DNA of 64,000 bases from Granulicella sp. S190. GTDB taxonomy: Bacteria > Acidobacteriota > Terriglobia > Terriglobales > Acidobacteriaceae. Numbering within the stretch: the first letter of the stretch is position 1; every line of letters begins with the position of its first letter. Shown piece after piece: positions 1 through 8,879 of the stretch. The stretch spans positions 190,179 to 254,178 of the forward strand of contig NZ_LMUD01000023.1 of the NCBI RefSeq assembly GCF_009766095.1, written 5' to 3'. The notes beneath the pieces are model-generated. The model was not told the origin of the DNA, made no database searches, and worked only from the letters and a program-made list of their open reading frames with translations. The translations under genes were made by a program, and so were the position numbers.

Positions 1-1223
1 CGGCCGGCGTAACGCTGCCGATCTACATGGACAATCATGCGACGACGCAGATAGACCCTCGTGTCCTGGATACGATGCTGCCCTACTTCGGCAAGGTGTT
101 TGGCAATGCGGCGAGCCGCAACCACGCCTTTGGCTGGGAGGCTGAGCAGGCGGTAGAGAAGGCACGCGAGCAGATTGCGAAGCTGATCGGCGCATCGGCG
201 AAGGAGATTATCTTCACCAGCGGCGCGACCGAGTCGAACAATCTCGCGCTGAAGGGGATTGCCGAGATGTATCGTGAGCGCGGCAATCACATCATCACGC
301 AGGTGACCGAGCATAAGGCGGTTCTTGATACCTGCAAGAAGCTCGAGAAGCAGGGATACCGTGTGACGTACCTGCCGGTGCAGGCTGACGGATTGATCGA
401 TCTTGAGGATCTGAAGCGTGCGATCGATGACAAGACGATTCTGGTCTCGATTATGTATGCGAATAACGAGATTGGGGTGATTCAGCCCATCGCCGAGATC
501 GGCAAGCTTTGCCATGAGAAGGGCGTGATCTTCCATACAGATGCGGTTCAGGCTGTGGGCAAGATTCCGGTAGATGTGCAGAAGGACAATATCGACGTGC
601 TGTCGCTTTCGGGGCATAAGCTTTATGGGCCGAAGGGTGTGGGGGCGCTGTATGTTCGCCGCCGCAATCCGCGGGTTCAGATCTCCGAGCAGATCAATGG
701 CGGCGGCCATGAGCGCGGGATGCGGTCGGGTACGCTGAACGTTCCCGGCATCGTTGGGCTGGGCGCAGCGTGCGAGATTGCTGGCCAGGAGATGGAGGCC
801 GAAGGGAAGCGCGAGAAGGAGTTGCGCGACTACATGAAGGCCAAGTTCGAGAAGGCGCTGGATTACGTGCATGTGAACGGCAATATGGAACATCATCTGC
901 CGGGCAACCTGAATATCAGCTTTGTTTACGTCGAAGGCGAGAGCCTTTTGATGGGGATCAACGATATTGCAGTTTCTTCAGGTTCTGCTTGCACCTCAGC
1001 GACACTTGAGCCATCTTATGTATTGAAGGCTTTAGGGCTGGGCGACGATGTGGCGCATAGCTCGATCCGGTTTGGCCTTGGCCGCTTTAATACGAAGGCT
1101 GAAGTGGACTACGTTTCAGACAAGTTGATCGATGTGGTTTCGAAGTTGCGTGAGCTTTCTCCACTGTATGAGATGGTGAAAGAGGGAATCGATCTGACGA
1201 AGATCGAATGGGCGGCGCACTAA
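1..1223 (+). CDS. iscS: Cysteine desulfurase IscS (5' end outside window)
   Basis: PLP-dependent cysteine desulfurase that supplies persulfide sulfur to the IscU scaffold in the cytoplasm. Counting from the ATG at 27, the PLP lysine is in [10 protein letters not shown] (K198) and the catalytic cysteine is in the SSGSACTS loop (C322); the N-terminal YMDNHATT motif is typical of the NifS/IscS family. The frame is open to the left edge (codons reading AGVTLPIY before the ATG), and family members begin a few residues before this motif, so the ATG at 27 is probably internal and the true start lies upstream. It is the first visible gene of a co-directional isc cluster, with iscU 40 bases downstream. 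Identification is firm; only the start is unknown. An IscR regulator, if present, would be outside the window. Confidence 0.96.
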   Translation, partial: AGVTLPIYMDNHATTQIDPRVLDTMLPYFGKVFGNAASRNHAFGWEAEQAVEKAREQIAKLIGASAKEIIFTSGATESNNLALKGIAEMYRERGNHIITQVTEHKAVLDTCKKLEKQGYRVTYLPVQADGLIDLEDLKRAIDDKTILVSIMYANNEIGVIQPIAEIGKLCHEKGVIFHTDAVQAVGKIPVDVQKDNIDVLSLSGHKLYGPKGVGALYVRRRNPRVQISEQINGGGHERGMRSGTLNVPGIVGLGAACEIAGQEMEAEGKREKELRDYMKAKFEKALDYVHVNGNMEHHLPGNLNISFVYVEGESLLMGINDIAVSSGSACTSATLEPSYVLKALGLGDDVAHSSIRFGLGRFNTKAEVDYVSDKLIDVVSKLRELSPLYEMVKEGIDLTKIEWAAH

Positions 1224-1263
1224 GTTTTGAGTGGGTTTGGGATTAGAAAGACAGGAGAACAAG

Positions 1264-1680
1264 ATGGCATATAGCGAAAAGGTAATTGATCACTACAACA
1301 ATCCTCGCAACGTGGGACAGATGGATAAAGCGTCGTCCGAAGTTGGTACGGGGTTGGTCGGTGCTCCAGAGTGCGGCGACGTGATGCGGCTGCAGATCCG
1401 AGTGAATCCTGAGACGAACGTGATTGAAGATGCCAAGTTCAAGACCTTCGGCTGCGGCTCGGCGATTGCTTCTTCTTCGCTGGCGACGGAGTGGGTGAAG
1501 GGCAAGACGATCGATGAGGCATTGGCGATCTCGAACACGGATATTGTGAAGGAGCTTGCGCTCCCTCCGGTGAAGATTCACTGCTCGGTGCTTGCAGAAG
1601 ATGCGATCCGCGCGGCGATCGGCGACTGGAAGAAGAAGAATAGCGTGGCCGAGACAGCTGCGGTCGCGGTAGCTCAGTAG
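1264..1680 (+). CDS. iscU: Fe-S cluster scaffold IscU
   Basis: Scaffold on which 2Fe-2S clusters are built before transfer to target proteins. The start ATG at 1264 follows an AGGAG box at 1253-1257 and gives 138 residues; an upstream in-frame TTG-type start would add eleven non-conserved residues. The three cluster ligands are visible at C37 (PECGD), C64 (FGCGS) and C107 (HCS). The LPPVK motif recognised by the HscA chaperone is present at residues 100-104, which fits the hscB and hscA genes farther along. It lies between iscS and iscA, as in other isc operons. Confidence 0.97.
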   Translation: MAYSEKVIDHYNNPRNVGQMDKASSEVGTGLVGAPECGDVMRLQIRVNPETNVIEDAKFKTFGCGSAIASSSLATEWVKGKTIDEALAISNTDIVKELALPPVKIHCSVLAEDAIRAAIGDWKKKNSVAETAAVAVAQ

Positions 1681-1707
1681 GTTTTGAATTGAAGTTGGAT
1701 GTGAGAG

Positions 1708-1748
1708 GGCGGTAGCGGCATTTTTTAGTCGCTATCGTTTTCTGTTGG
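1708..1748 (+). terminator. Possible attenuator hairpin between iscU and iscA
   Basis: In the 84-base gap between iscU and iscA, GGTAGCG (1711-1717) can pair, with G-U pairs, with CGCTATC (1730-1736). It is followed by the T-rich GTTTTCTGTT. This could be a weak terminator, or an mRNA processing site that lowers expression of the downstream genes relative to iscS-iscU. No protein-binding signal is evident. Evidence is the sequence only. Confidence 0.35.
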
Positions 1749-1764
1749 TGGCAATAGTAAGGAC

Positions 1765-2271
1765 ATGAATATGGCGATGGTGACGTTACAGACTGCGGCG
1801 GAGATGGAAGCGGCTCAAAAGGCTGCGGCATCCGGGCAGACGAAGGATCCGCTGGCTGGGATGAATGTGCTGACCGCGCAGGGCCAGGAGCCAGGGCAGA
1901 AGGGCATTCAGATTACCGAGAAGGCGTTGAAGCGGATCAGGGTTGCGATGGCCAAGGAGAGTGTTTCGCCGGAGCAGGGCGGCCTGAGGGTGGGGATCCA
2001 AGGCGGCGGCTGCTCGGGTTTGAGCTACAACATCCGCTTCGATACACAGCCCCGGGATCGGGATCGTGTGTACGCGTTTGGCGAAGGGCTGGCGACAGCG
2101 GGCGATCCTACCGATGGTGCGGCGATACGAATCTTCGTGGATCCAAAGAGCTTTATCTACCTGCATGGCATGGTGCTCGATTTCGAAGAGACGCTTATGC
2201 GGCAGGGGTTCAACTTCATCAATCCGAATTCGACCAAGAGCTGTGGGTGCGGGTCGAGTTTTACGGCATAG
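1765..2271 (+). CDS. iscA: A-type Fe-S carrier IscA (HesB/IscA family), extended N-terminus
   Basis: A-type carrier thought to ferry iron or Fe-S clusters from IscU to client proteins. The A-type fold occupies about residues 48-168, with conserved cysteines at C83 (GGGCSGLSY) and in the terminal SCGCGSSF (C160 and C162). The family is usually about 107 residues, so the first ~47 residues are an alanine- and glutamine-rich extension. The start is uncertain: AAGGA at about 1758-1762 is too close to the ATG at 1765 and better spaced for the in-frame ATG at 1771; a further ATG at 1861 would remove most of the extension. The stop abuts the hscB start directly. Confidence 0.92.
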   Translation: MNMAMVTLQTAAEMEAAQKAAASGQTKDPLAGMNVLTAQGQEPGQKGIQITEKALKRIRVAMAKESVSPEQGGLRVGIQGGGCSGLSYNIRFDTQPRDRDRVYAFGEGLATAGDPTDGAAIRIFVDPKSFIYLHGMVLDFEETLMRQGFNFINPNSTKSCGCGSSFTA

Positions 2272-2883
2272 ATGGATTACTTCTCTTTTTTTGATCTTCC
2301 GAGGAAGCTGACGCTGGACATTGTGGCGTTGGAGAAGCAGTTTTATGCGCTGAGCCGCAGACTGCATCCGGATCGATTTGCCTCTAGACCAGTCGCGGAG
2401 CAGGAGGCGGCACTGGCGCAGAGTTCGCTGCTGAATGATGCCTACCGGACTCTGAAAGATCCGATTGCGCGGACGCAGTATCTGCTCACCCTTGAGGGGG
2501 TGGAGCTGGAAGAGCAGTCGAAGGCGGCGACCGATGCGGCACGGGCGTCGGGTGAGCAGAAGAAGCAGATTGTTCCTCCGGAGTTGCTGGAGGAGGTCTT
2601 CGAGCTGAATATGCAACTGCAGGAGATGCGCGCGGCGAACAAGATGGGCGAGGATGAGCCAGAGCTGAGGCGCGATTTGATGACGGCCAAGGACGCCTTC
2701 GACGCGAAGATGGTGGAGACGCAGGCGGAGTTGGAGGGGCTTTGGGCGGTCTGGGATTCTGGCGTGGATGCTGGAGATGAGACGGCTAAGGGTCGGGCCA
2801 AGGATGCGATGGTAGTTCTGCTGAATAAACGAAGTTATCTGCGGAACCTGGTGCGGGATGTGAATGAGGCTCTGGGGATTTAA
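2272..2883 (+). CDS. hscB: Fe-S cluster co-chaperone HscB (J-domain protein)
   Basis: J-protein that delivers IscU to HscA and stimulates its ATPase. The N-terminal J domain carries the essential HPD tripeptide at residues 32-34 (LHPDRF); the C-terminal part is helical and Glu/Ala-rich, matching the HscB IscU-binding domain. At 203 residues it is longer than the E. coli protein (171), with a hydrophilic insertion around residues 80-105. The ATG at 2272 directly follows the iscA stop, so translation is probably coupled. The partner hscA is 4 kb downstream, beyond unrelated genes. Confidence 0.93.
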   Translation: MDYFSFFDLPRKLTLDIVALEKQFYALSRRLHPDRFASRPVAEQEAALAQSSLLNDAYRTLKDPIARTQYLLTLEGVELEEQSKAATDAARASGEQKKQIVPPELLEEVFELNMQLQEMRAANKMGEDEPELRRDLMTAKDAFDAKMVETQAELEGLWAVWDSGVDAGDETAKGRAKDAMVVLLNKRSYLRNLVRDVNEALGI

Positions 2884-3073
2884 ACGCTTAGAGCGGTTTC
2901 CTGTGGGTTTTGAGAATTGAACAGATACCAGCGGGTTGCGAAGCCGAGATGAGGGGTTCTTTGCTCGCTCAGTATGACAACCTTTTTATAACAACGAGAA
3001 CCTGCCTCAGGAGACGTTTGGGACGGTTGCGCGTCTGATCTTCACTGCTTATGAGACTTTCTCAGGAGATCTG

Positions 3074-3130
3074 ATGAATTGGCACGTGGCTGAAGTCTGG
3101 CGTCTGCTGGAAGAGTGGTTGCATGGGTGA
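3074..3130 (+). CDS. Possible 18-residue coupled leader ORF before the PilT-like gene
   Basis: A short ORF starts at ATG 3074 behind a good AGGAG box (3064-3068). It ends in a TGA (3128-3130) that overlaps the ATG of the next gene (ATGGGTGA). The frame is open upstream to about 2973 but has no start codon there, and the translated stretch looks protein-like (ending LLEEWLHG). It may be a coupling leader or the residue of a longer gene whose start was lost. I do not recognise it. Confidence 0.3.
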   Translation: MNWHVAEVWRLLEEWLHG

Positions 3131-4256
3131 GACAGAGAGCGAGTTGTCGAAGCTGGTTGACCAGCTCAACCGGTCCGCGAACAGTGCTCGGCCCAGCGAG
3201 AAGAGATCGCTCGATAAGATTCTTGAGGGTGCGTTCGAGAGTAATGCCTCCGATATCCTGCTGGTGGCTGGTTCGCCCGTGACGCTTCGAGTGAATGGAT
3301 CGCTGACGTCGGATGGAGGAGCGGCGCTCTCGTCGGAGATGATTCGAGATATGCTGTTGCCGCTGCTCTCCCCTGGCAGGTTGCAGGAGCTGCAGACGCA
3401 CAAGTCGGTGGACTTTTGTTTTGTGCGCTCGTCTATCGGGAGATTTCGAGCGAACTTTCATCATCAGCGTGGGACAGTGGCGGCTGCAATTCGCCTGCTA
3501 CCGGAGCAGGTGCCTTCGCTGGAGTCGCTTCATCTGCCGGCTGGCCTGGCGATGTTGACGGAGCGGCGACAGGGGCTGGTGTTGCTGACAGGGCCGACAG
3601 GATGCGGTAAGACTTCGACGCTGGCGGCGCTGGTGGACCGGATGAATGCGCGGCGGCGAGATCACATCATCACGATTGAAGATCCGATCGAGTATCAACA
3701 TCCGAATCGCAGCTCACTGGTGGAGCAGATCGAACTCGGTCGCGATACTGCCGACTTCGCGCAAGCGGTGCGATCGGTGTTGCGACAGGATCCGGATGTG
3801 ATCATGATCGGGGAGATGCGCGACAGCGAGACGATGGCGGCGGCGTTGACGGCGGCAGAAACCGGGCATCTGGTTCTTTCGTCGTTGCATACCAACGATG
3901 CGGCGCAGACGGTCTCACGGATTCTGGATACGTTTCCTTCGGGGTACCAGTCGCAGATTCGGCAGCAGCTTTCGCTGGCACTGCTGGCGGTGATCTCGCA
4001 ACAACTTCTCCCGGCTGCGGATGGGGTGGGTCGATATCCTGCGGTGGAGATCCTAGTGGCAACAGGTGCTACGCGGAACTTGATTCGACGTGGGGATGAC
4101 CATCAACTTCGCGCCAGTATTGAGACGGGACGTGCCGATGGGATGATGACGATGGAGCAGTCTCTTGCGGAGTTGGTGAGGGCTGGGCGGATCTCGCGTG
4201 AGACGGCTTTCGCGCACTGCTATCACGTCGAGGATCTTAGGCGTCATCTCGGATAG
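3123..4256 (+). CDS. PilT/PilU-type twitching motility ATPase
   Basis: Hexameric ATPase of the GspE/PilT superfamily, expected to power type IV pilus retraction at the inner membrane. Walker A is GPTGCGKT at about residues 157-164, the Asp box and Walker B region include DPDVIMIGEMRD, and the His box is LSSLHTNDA. The length (377 residues) matches PilT/PilU. The N-terminal ~30 residues are extra relative to classical PilT. The ATG at 3123 is the only possible start, because an in-frame TGA lies at 3075. No other pilus genes are nearby, so retraction versus accessory (PilU-like) function cannot be decided here. It sits inside the isc locus between hscB and hscA without an obvious functional link. 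Confidence 0.88.
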   Translation: MGETESELSKLVDQLNRSANSARPSEKRSLDKILEGAFESNASDILLVAGSPVTLRVNGSLTSDGGAALSSEMIRDMLLPLLSPGRLQELQTHKSVDFCFVRSSIGRFRANFHHQRGTVAAAIRLLPEQVPSLESLHLPAGLAMLTERRQGLVLLTGPTGCGKTSTLAALVDRMNARRRDHIITIEDPIEYQHPNRSSLVEQIELGRDTADFAQAVRSVLRQDPDVIMIGEMRDSETMAAALTAAETGHLVLSSLHTNDAAQTVSRILDTFPSGYQSQIRQQLSLALLAVISQQLLPAADGVGRYPAVEILVATGATRNLIRRGDDHQLRASIETGRADGMMTMEQSLAELVRAGRISRETAFAHCYHVEDLRRHLG

Positions 4257-4263
4257 TGGCGGG

Positions 4264-4776
4264 TCAAGCGGGTTGTGCGGTGAGGCGGTCGAGTTGCTGG
4301 AGATGGTTGATGTCGTGACCTGCCATGGTCTCGACGATGGTCCAGAGGGTCATGGTGCCGCGTTCGGGATGGGTGGTGGGGCGGTGGCGGTCGTCCTGGG
4401 AGACGGTGGCGAGGAAGAGAAGGTTCCAGTTGCGCATGGCCTGGAAGAGGGCCAGGGCCGGTTCAATGTGGTAGACCGCGTAGCGCTGAGCCCAGGCATC
4501 CTGGTCGAAGGGCTGGATGATGGCGTGGGGCTGATCAGGTCGGACGGCGAGGGTCTGACGAAGGCGGAAGGCGAAGACAAGTTCGCAGTCGGCGAGGTGG
4601 GTGACGATGTTGCAGATGCTCCACTTGCCGGGGGCGGGTGGGGTGTTGATCTGTGCGCCAGAGAGGTTGGCGGTGAGAGCGTGGAGGCGCTCGGAGGTGC
4701 TGGTAAGCACAGGGATAGGGTCATAGCCGTTAAGGTAGGTGGCGTAAGGGTTTAGCTCCATGGGGAACGGTATCAC
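4264..4776 (-). CDS. DinB-like superfamily protein
   Basis: Member of the DinB/YfiT-like four-helix-bundle family, often metal-binding and linked to thiol transferases or stress proteins; substrate unknown. The histidines expected to bind metal appear in VTHLADCE and in GHDINHL. At 170 residues it is normal for the family. The longest frame uses a GTG at 4776; an in-frame ATG at 4761 (MELNPYATYL) is an equally plausible start, since neither has a clear Shine-Dalgarno. It is convergent with the PilT-like gene, 8 bases apart. Confidence 0.85.
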   Translation of the reverse strand: MIPFPMELNPYATYLNGYDPIPVLTSTSERLHALTANLSGAQINTPPAPGKWSICNIVTHLADCELVFAFRLRQTLAVRPDQPHAIIQPFDQDAWAQRYAVYHIEPALALFQAMRNWNLLFLATVSQDDRHRPTTHPERGTMTLWTIVETMAGHDINHLQQLDRLTAQPA

Positions 4777-4873
4777 GGAGGCTAGGGGTATAGGCTAGGG
4801 TTCTTTTTTCTCAGGCAGATGGGCCCCGGCGATTGCCCCTCGACATCCAACTTAGGTCGTTCATCGCTTTCTG

Positions 4874-5286
4874 TTACCTGAAATGAAGGTACATGCCAAT
4901 GGAGAGGGGCGCAGTCGCTTTGAAGCCGAAGAGGGAGTACAGACGATGGGCTTCGCCATCGGCGATGAGGCTTACGTAGGCGCCGGGAAGTGCGGTCTTG
5001 TGAAGGTGATCGACGAGAGCACCGACGATGCGCTTTCCGAGGCCGCGCTTCTGGTGCTTTGGGTGGCGATGTCTACGATCTGGAAGAAGAGGCCGCCATC
5101 GCCGATGATGCGGCCCATGCCGACGACTACGCCGTCGTTGCGGACGACCACGGCGTAGATGGTGTTAGGCAGTCCGGCGGCTGCGGCCTCTGCACTCTTC
5201 GGGCTTAATCCCGCTGCGATGCGGAGTCGGCGATAGTCGTCTGAGGATGGTGTGGCCTCTACCAGTTTGTATTGTTCGTCGGTCAT
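4874..5286 (-). pseudogene. GNAT family N-acetyltransferase, frameshifted
   Basis: GCN5-related acetyltransferase; substrate unknown. The first frame (start 5286, MTDEQYKLVEATPSSDDYR) encodes the N-terminal half up to the beta-strand ending FFQIVDIAT. At about 5063-5067 the coding potential moves to another frame that continues HPKHQKRGLGKRIVGA, containing the acetyl-CoA loop QxxGxG, and on to a TAA at 4874-4876 after GMYLHFR. In the original frame the sequence becomes Ser/Ala-rich and stops at 4972. The simplest reading is loss of one base in an otherwise intact gene, or an assembly error. The ATG overlaps the stop of the VOC gene upstream by four bases, so the two form one transcription unit. 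Confidence 0.85.
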
Positions 5287-5768
5287 CTCCCTGCACTTTC
5301 CGTGGCGGCCTCGTTAGTTTCTGTTTGTTTTGGTTCGGGTGCCCAGGGGTCGTAGGTGCCGACGCCCCATGTGTGGCCTTCGAGGTCGCGGCAGGAGAAG
5401 TGACGGCCGCCATAGTCCATATCTCGGATGTCGATGACCATCTCGGCACCAGCGGTTTTTGCAGCTGCATAGATGGCGTCGGCATCAGGAACGACAAGGT
5501 AGGCGCCCTGAGTTTCGCGGAAGCCAACTTCATCGGGTTGAACCATGTACTTGCCGGCTTCGCCGCCGTTGTCGACGGAGCCGATCATGATCATGCCGTT
5601 ACCGAAGGTGAGTTGAGCGTGCTGGACGGTTTTGTTGTCCGGGGCAACGAAGACTGCCTGTTTTTTGAAGCCGAAGACCTTGACGAGCCAGTCGATGGCG
5701 GCAAGCGCGTCGCGGTAGCGGAGGCTGGGAATAATGGCGGAGCCGGTGGTGTTGATTTGAGTATTCAT
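5283..5768 (-). CDS. VOC superfamily protein (glyoxalase/PhnB-like)
   Basis: Vicinal-oxygen-chelate fold protein related to glyoxalase/bleomycin-resistance and PhnB-like proteins; true substrate unknown. The YRDALAAIDWLVKVFGF opening is characteristic of the subgroup. Possible metal ligands are the histidine in VQHAQLTFG and the glutamate in RDLEGHTWGVGTY. It has 161 residues with a short charged tail. The ATGA overlap at 5283-5286 couples it to the frameshifted acetyltransferase gene. The AraC-type gene is on the same strand upstream, separated by a REP-like element, so a regulatory link is possible but unproven. Confidence 0.88.
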   Translation of the reverse strand: MNTQINTTGSAIIPSLRYRDALAAIDWLVKVFGFKKQAVFVAPDNKTVQHAQLTFGNGMIMIGSVDNGGEAGKYMVQPDEVGFRETQGAYLVVPDADAIYAAAKTAGAEMVIDIRDMDYGGRHFSCRDLEGHTWGVGTYDPWAPEPKQTETNEAATESAGR

Positions 5769-5833
5769 GGTTTGAAGGATGTCATGCGGCTGGTGGAGCG
5801 GTCTTGGAAAAATCGGCGGTGATGTAAGGCTGT

Positions 5834-5935
5834 GTCCTGCCGGACGGGCCTCCTGTGCTTAGTCATCCTGCGAACTAAGACCTGTTTGCGGGGACCCGAT
5901 TCGCGCGGTCACTTCGTGACTTATGTATTCCTTAG
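5834..5935. repeat. REP-like palindrome, interrupted copy
   Basis: Copy of the window's main intergenic repeat. It has the outer hairpin GTCCTGCCGGAC (5834-5845) and the core GGTCACTTCGTGAC (5907-5920), but the two are about 60 bases apart instead of about 20. The extra stretch contains its own small inverted repeat (CTTAGT...ACTAAG). The other copies are at 17.5, 42.0, 45.6-45.8, 47.4-47.6, 50.6 and 60.2 kb. Confidence 0.8.
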
Positions 5936-5962
5936 GTTGGCGCTTCCGTTAGTCGTTCGTCG

Positions 5963-6784
5963 CTAGTCGAGAGGTATGTGGTTGGCCCAGATACGGTTGG
6001 TGGTGGAGTAGCCGGAGGCGCTGAGACCGGAGAAGGCACGAAAGTCGTTGGCAAAGTGCGACTGGTCGTAGTAGCCGCAGGTGAGGGCGAGCTCGGCCCA
6101 GGGTATATCGGCGCCTTGATGCATCTGCTGGACGGCTTGTTGAAAGCGCTGGATACGACAGTAGAGTTTGGGGGAGAGGCCGACCTGTTCCTTGAAGCGC
6201 TGCGAGAGTCGACGGGGACTGAGGCCGGTGGTCCGGGTGAGTTCGGCGATGGTGGTGGTGCCGGGTGAGGCGTGGAGTTGGGTGAGAGCGAAGTCGAGGA
6301 TCGGGTCGCGACGCTGGTTTCTGCTGAGGGAGAGGCGAGTGAAGAGGGCGATCTCGAGGAGTGCAAACTTCTGCTCGGGGGTGGGAGCCTGGCGGAGATC
6401 GTCACGGAGGTTGTGGGCGGCGCTGCCCCAGAGATCGGTGAGGGAGGTTTCGCGGTTGGTGAAGGCGCTGGTGTCGTCTGGGAAGAAGGGCATGGTGCCG
6501 CCCGGATGGAAGACGACACCGATGAGCTCGGTGAAGTCGATGGCGTCAATTTGCTGATAGCGGGAGTAGATGCCGAGGAAGATAGCGGCGGGGGAGTGGT
6601 CGAGGGGATTAATGGGGTTGCTGGCGTCGGTGAGGTAGTCGCGGGCAAGGGAGAGGACGATCTGGGCACGGCCGGTGGGAAGGACACGCTCGTGACGGTG
6701 TGTGGCGGCGGGGTCGCGGGCATACCAGAGGGTTTTGATGAAGGGAGCGAGGGCGGGATGGGGGCTGCGCTCGAGGTAGAGCAT
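5963..6784 (-). CDS. AraC family transcriptional regulator
   Basis: DNA-binding regulator with an N-terminal sensor domain of the type fused to AraC proteins (about residues 1-150, with LPTGRAQIVLSL and HPGGTMPFF) and a C-terminal double helix-turn-helix (IAELTRTTGLSPRRLSQRFK and a second helix ending CGYYDQSHFANDFR). I chose the ATG at 6784 because GGAGG (complement of 6791-6796) lies seven bases upstream. The longer open frame to 6928 would overlap the start of divergent hscA. The length is then 273 residues. Target genes are unknown; the VOC gene 195 bases downstream on the same strand is a candidate. Confidence 0.9.
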   Translation of the reverse strand: MLYLERSPHPALAPFIKTLWYARDPAATHRHERVLPTGRAQIVLSLARDYLTDASNPINPLDHSPAAIFLGIYSRYQQIDAIDFTELIGVVFHPGGTMPFFPDDTSAFTNRETSLTDLWGSAAHNLRDDLRQAPTPEQKFALLEIALFTRLSLSRNQRRDPILDFALTQLHASPGTTTIAELTRTTGLSPRRLSQRFKEQVGLSPKLYCRIQRFQQAVQQMHQGADIPWAELALTCGYYDQSHFANDFRAFSGLSASGYSTTNRIWANHIPLD

Positions 6785-6885
6785 GCATCGACCTCCGGTA
6801 GGGCACATCTTAAGAGATGCCGGATCGGGTATTGGTGGTGCGATTGTAGGACAATAGAAGATGGACGAATAGGGGATTTGAAGCG

Positions 6886-8838
6886 ATGGCGGATGAGCGG
6901 GTTGTAGGGATAGATCTGGGTACGACAAACTCTCTGGTGGCGTTTATGGAGGGTGGAACGCCGGTAGTGATTCCCGGGGAGGATGGCGAGCGGCTGGTGC
7001 CTTCTGTGGTGGCCTGGACCGATGAGGGAGTAGTGGTGGGAAACGCTGCGCGGGGGACGCTCATGGCAAACTCAGCCAGTGCAGTTTATTCCGCTAAGCG
7101 ATTGATGGGGCGTGACATCGAGGACGTGCAGGGAGAGTTAAAGCTGTTTCCGTTCAAGCTTGCGGAGGGCCTGAAGCCGGGTGAGGTGCTAAAGGTGAGT
7201 GTGGGCGGGTTGATGCTGACGCCGCCGGAGATCTCCGCGTACGTGCTGCAGCAGCTGAAGAAGAATGCAGAGAGATTCTTTGGCGGCCCCGTGACGAAAG
7301 CCGTGATTACGGTTCCGGCCTATTTCAACGACGCGCAGCGGCAGGCTACGAAGGATGCGGGACGAATAGCCGGGCTGGAGGTGCTGAGGCTGGTGAATGA
7401 GCCTACTGCGGCGGCGCTGGCTTACGGGCTGGATAAGAACAAGGACGGCTTGATTGCGGTTTATGACTTTGGCGGCGGGACGTTTGATGTCTCGATTCTG
7501 AAGCTGCATGAGGGGATCTTCGAGGTGGTGGCGACGGGCGGGGATACGCACCTGGGTGGAGATGATATCGACAACCTGATGATTGCGATTGCGCTGGATG
7601 ATATTGCAGGAGATCTGGGTGCGGATGTTCGTGGCAATGGCGAAACCGCGCAAGCGATTCGCAAGTCAGTGATTGAGGCTAAGATTCGGCTGTCGACCGA
7701 GGAGACGGCGACGCTGGATGTGATGCTGCCCATTATTATTGATGGAAGCGTTCGGTATCAGCGGAAGATTACGCGGGAGCAGTTTGAAGGATTGATTGCA
7801 GGCGTGATTGCGCGGACGGCAGCTCCCTGCAAGCAGGCGTTGAAGGATGCGGGCTTGTCTGCGGCGCAGATCGATGAGGTTGTGCTGGTGGGCGGCTCGA
7901 CTCGGATTCCTGCGGTGCGGACTCTGGTGGACGAGGTGTTCGAGCTGAAGGGGCGAGGGAAGAAGCCGCATACGGAGTTGAATCCGGATGAGGTCGTGGC
8001 TCTGGGAGCAGCGGTGCAGGCGCAGATTCTGGCGGGTGGGGCTGTGTCAGGATCGGGACTCGAGGATCTGCTGCTGCTGGATGTGACTCCGCTTTCGCTG
8101 GGGATCGAGGCGCTGGGTGGTGTCGTGGCGAAGATCATTCAGCGGAACTCGACGATTCCGGCGAGCGCTACGGAGCACTTTACGACGGGCGTGGATGGGC
8201 AGACAAACGTCGCGATTCATGTGGTGCAGGGTGAGCGGGAGCTGGCGAAGGATTGCAGGTCGCTGGCTCGGTTCGATCTGAAGGGGATTCCGCCGATGGT
8301 GGCTGGTCTGCCGCGCATCGAGGTGAAGTTTCTGATCGACGCGAATGGGATTCTGCATGTGAGCGCGCGGGAACAGAGGAGCGGGAAAGAGGCCGAGGTG
8401 GAGGTGAAGCCCACGTATGGGCTTACCGATGAGCAGGTGGAGACCATGATCCTGGACTCGTTCGATAATGCAGAGACGGATATTCAAGAGCGGCAGACGA
8501 TCGAGGCAAAGAACGAAGCCGAGACGATCCTGACTGCAGTGAAGAAAGGTAAGAGCCATGCCGCGTGGCAGATGTTGACCAGTGAAGAGATAGAAAAGAT
8601 TGCCGAGGCTACGTCGTTTTTAGAGGCTGCGGTGCAGGGAGGCCAGTACAAGGTGATTCGCCACGGGATCGAACGGCTAGACCAGGCGACGCGGCGATTC
8701 GCGGAGCTGATGATGGATACGGCGGTCTCTGGCGCGATGCAGGGTAAGACGATGGAGGCCGCAGGTGAGAGCATGGGAGCAGGGCCTACGGCGCCGCATC
8801 CGTTTGCGAAGGCCCAGATTGACGACTCGAAGGTTTAG
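6886..8838 (+). CDS. hscA: Hsp70-type chaperone HscA
   Basis: Specialised Hsp70 that, with HscB, releases clusters from IscU. The ATPase domain (about residues 1-380) shows the phosphate-1 motif GIDLGTTNSLVAF, the phosphate-2 motif YDFGGGTFDVSIL and the adenosine motif LVGGSTRIPAV. The substrate-binding domain starts near LLLDVTPLSLGIE. Its 650 residues are slightly longer than E. coli HscA, but it lacks the long DnaK C-terminal tail. Calling it HscA rather than DnaK rests on the length and on fdx lying 41 bases downstream, with hscB and iscU nearby. A divergent AraC gene starts 102 bases upstream, so it has its own promoter and is not in one transcript with hscB. Confidence 0.9.
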   Translation: MADERVVGIDLGTTNSLVAFMEGGTPVVIPGEDGERLVPSVVAWTDEGVVVGNAARGTLMANSASAVYSAKRLMGRDIEDVQGELKLFPFKLAEGLKPGEVLKVSVGGLMLTPPEISAYVLQQLKKNAERFFGGPVTKAVITVPAYFNDAQRQATKDAGRIAGLEVLRLVNEPTAAALAYGLDKNKDGLIAVYDFGGGTFDVSILKLHEGIFEVVATGGDTHLGGDDIDNLMIAIALDDIAGDLGADVRGNGETAQAIRKSVIEAKIRLSTEETATLDVMLPIIIDGSVRYQRKITREQFEGLIAGVIARTAAPCKQALKDAGLSAAQIDEVVLVGGSTRIPAVRTLVDEVFELKGRGKKPHTELNPDEVVALGAAVQAQILAGGAVSGSGLEDLLLLDVTPLSLGIEALGGVVAKIIQRNSTIPASATEHFTTGVDGQTNVAIHVVQGERELAKDCRSLARFDLKGIPPMVAGLPRIEVKFLIDANGILHVSAREQRSGKEAEVEVKPTYGLTDEQVETMILDSFDNAETDIQERQTIEAKNEAETILTAVKKGKSHAAWQMLTSEEIEKIAEATSFLEAAVQGGQYKVIRHGIERLDQATRRFAELMMDTAVSGAMQGKTMEAAGESMGAGPTAPHPFAKAQIDDSKV

Positions 8839-8879
8839 TTCAAAGTAAGGCTGCGGCCAAAGAAAGATTGGAAGAGATC

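Noticed and set aside
5055..5075. Programmed -1 frameshift in the acetyltransferase gene
   Set aside because: The CCCAAAG string is not in the required X XXY YYZ phase, so a simple deletion is more likely.
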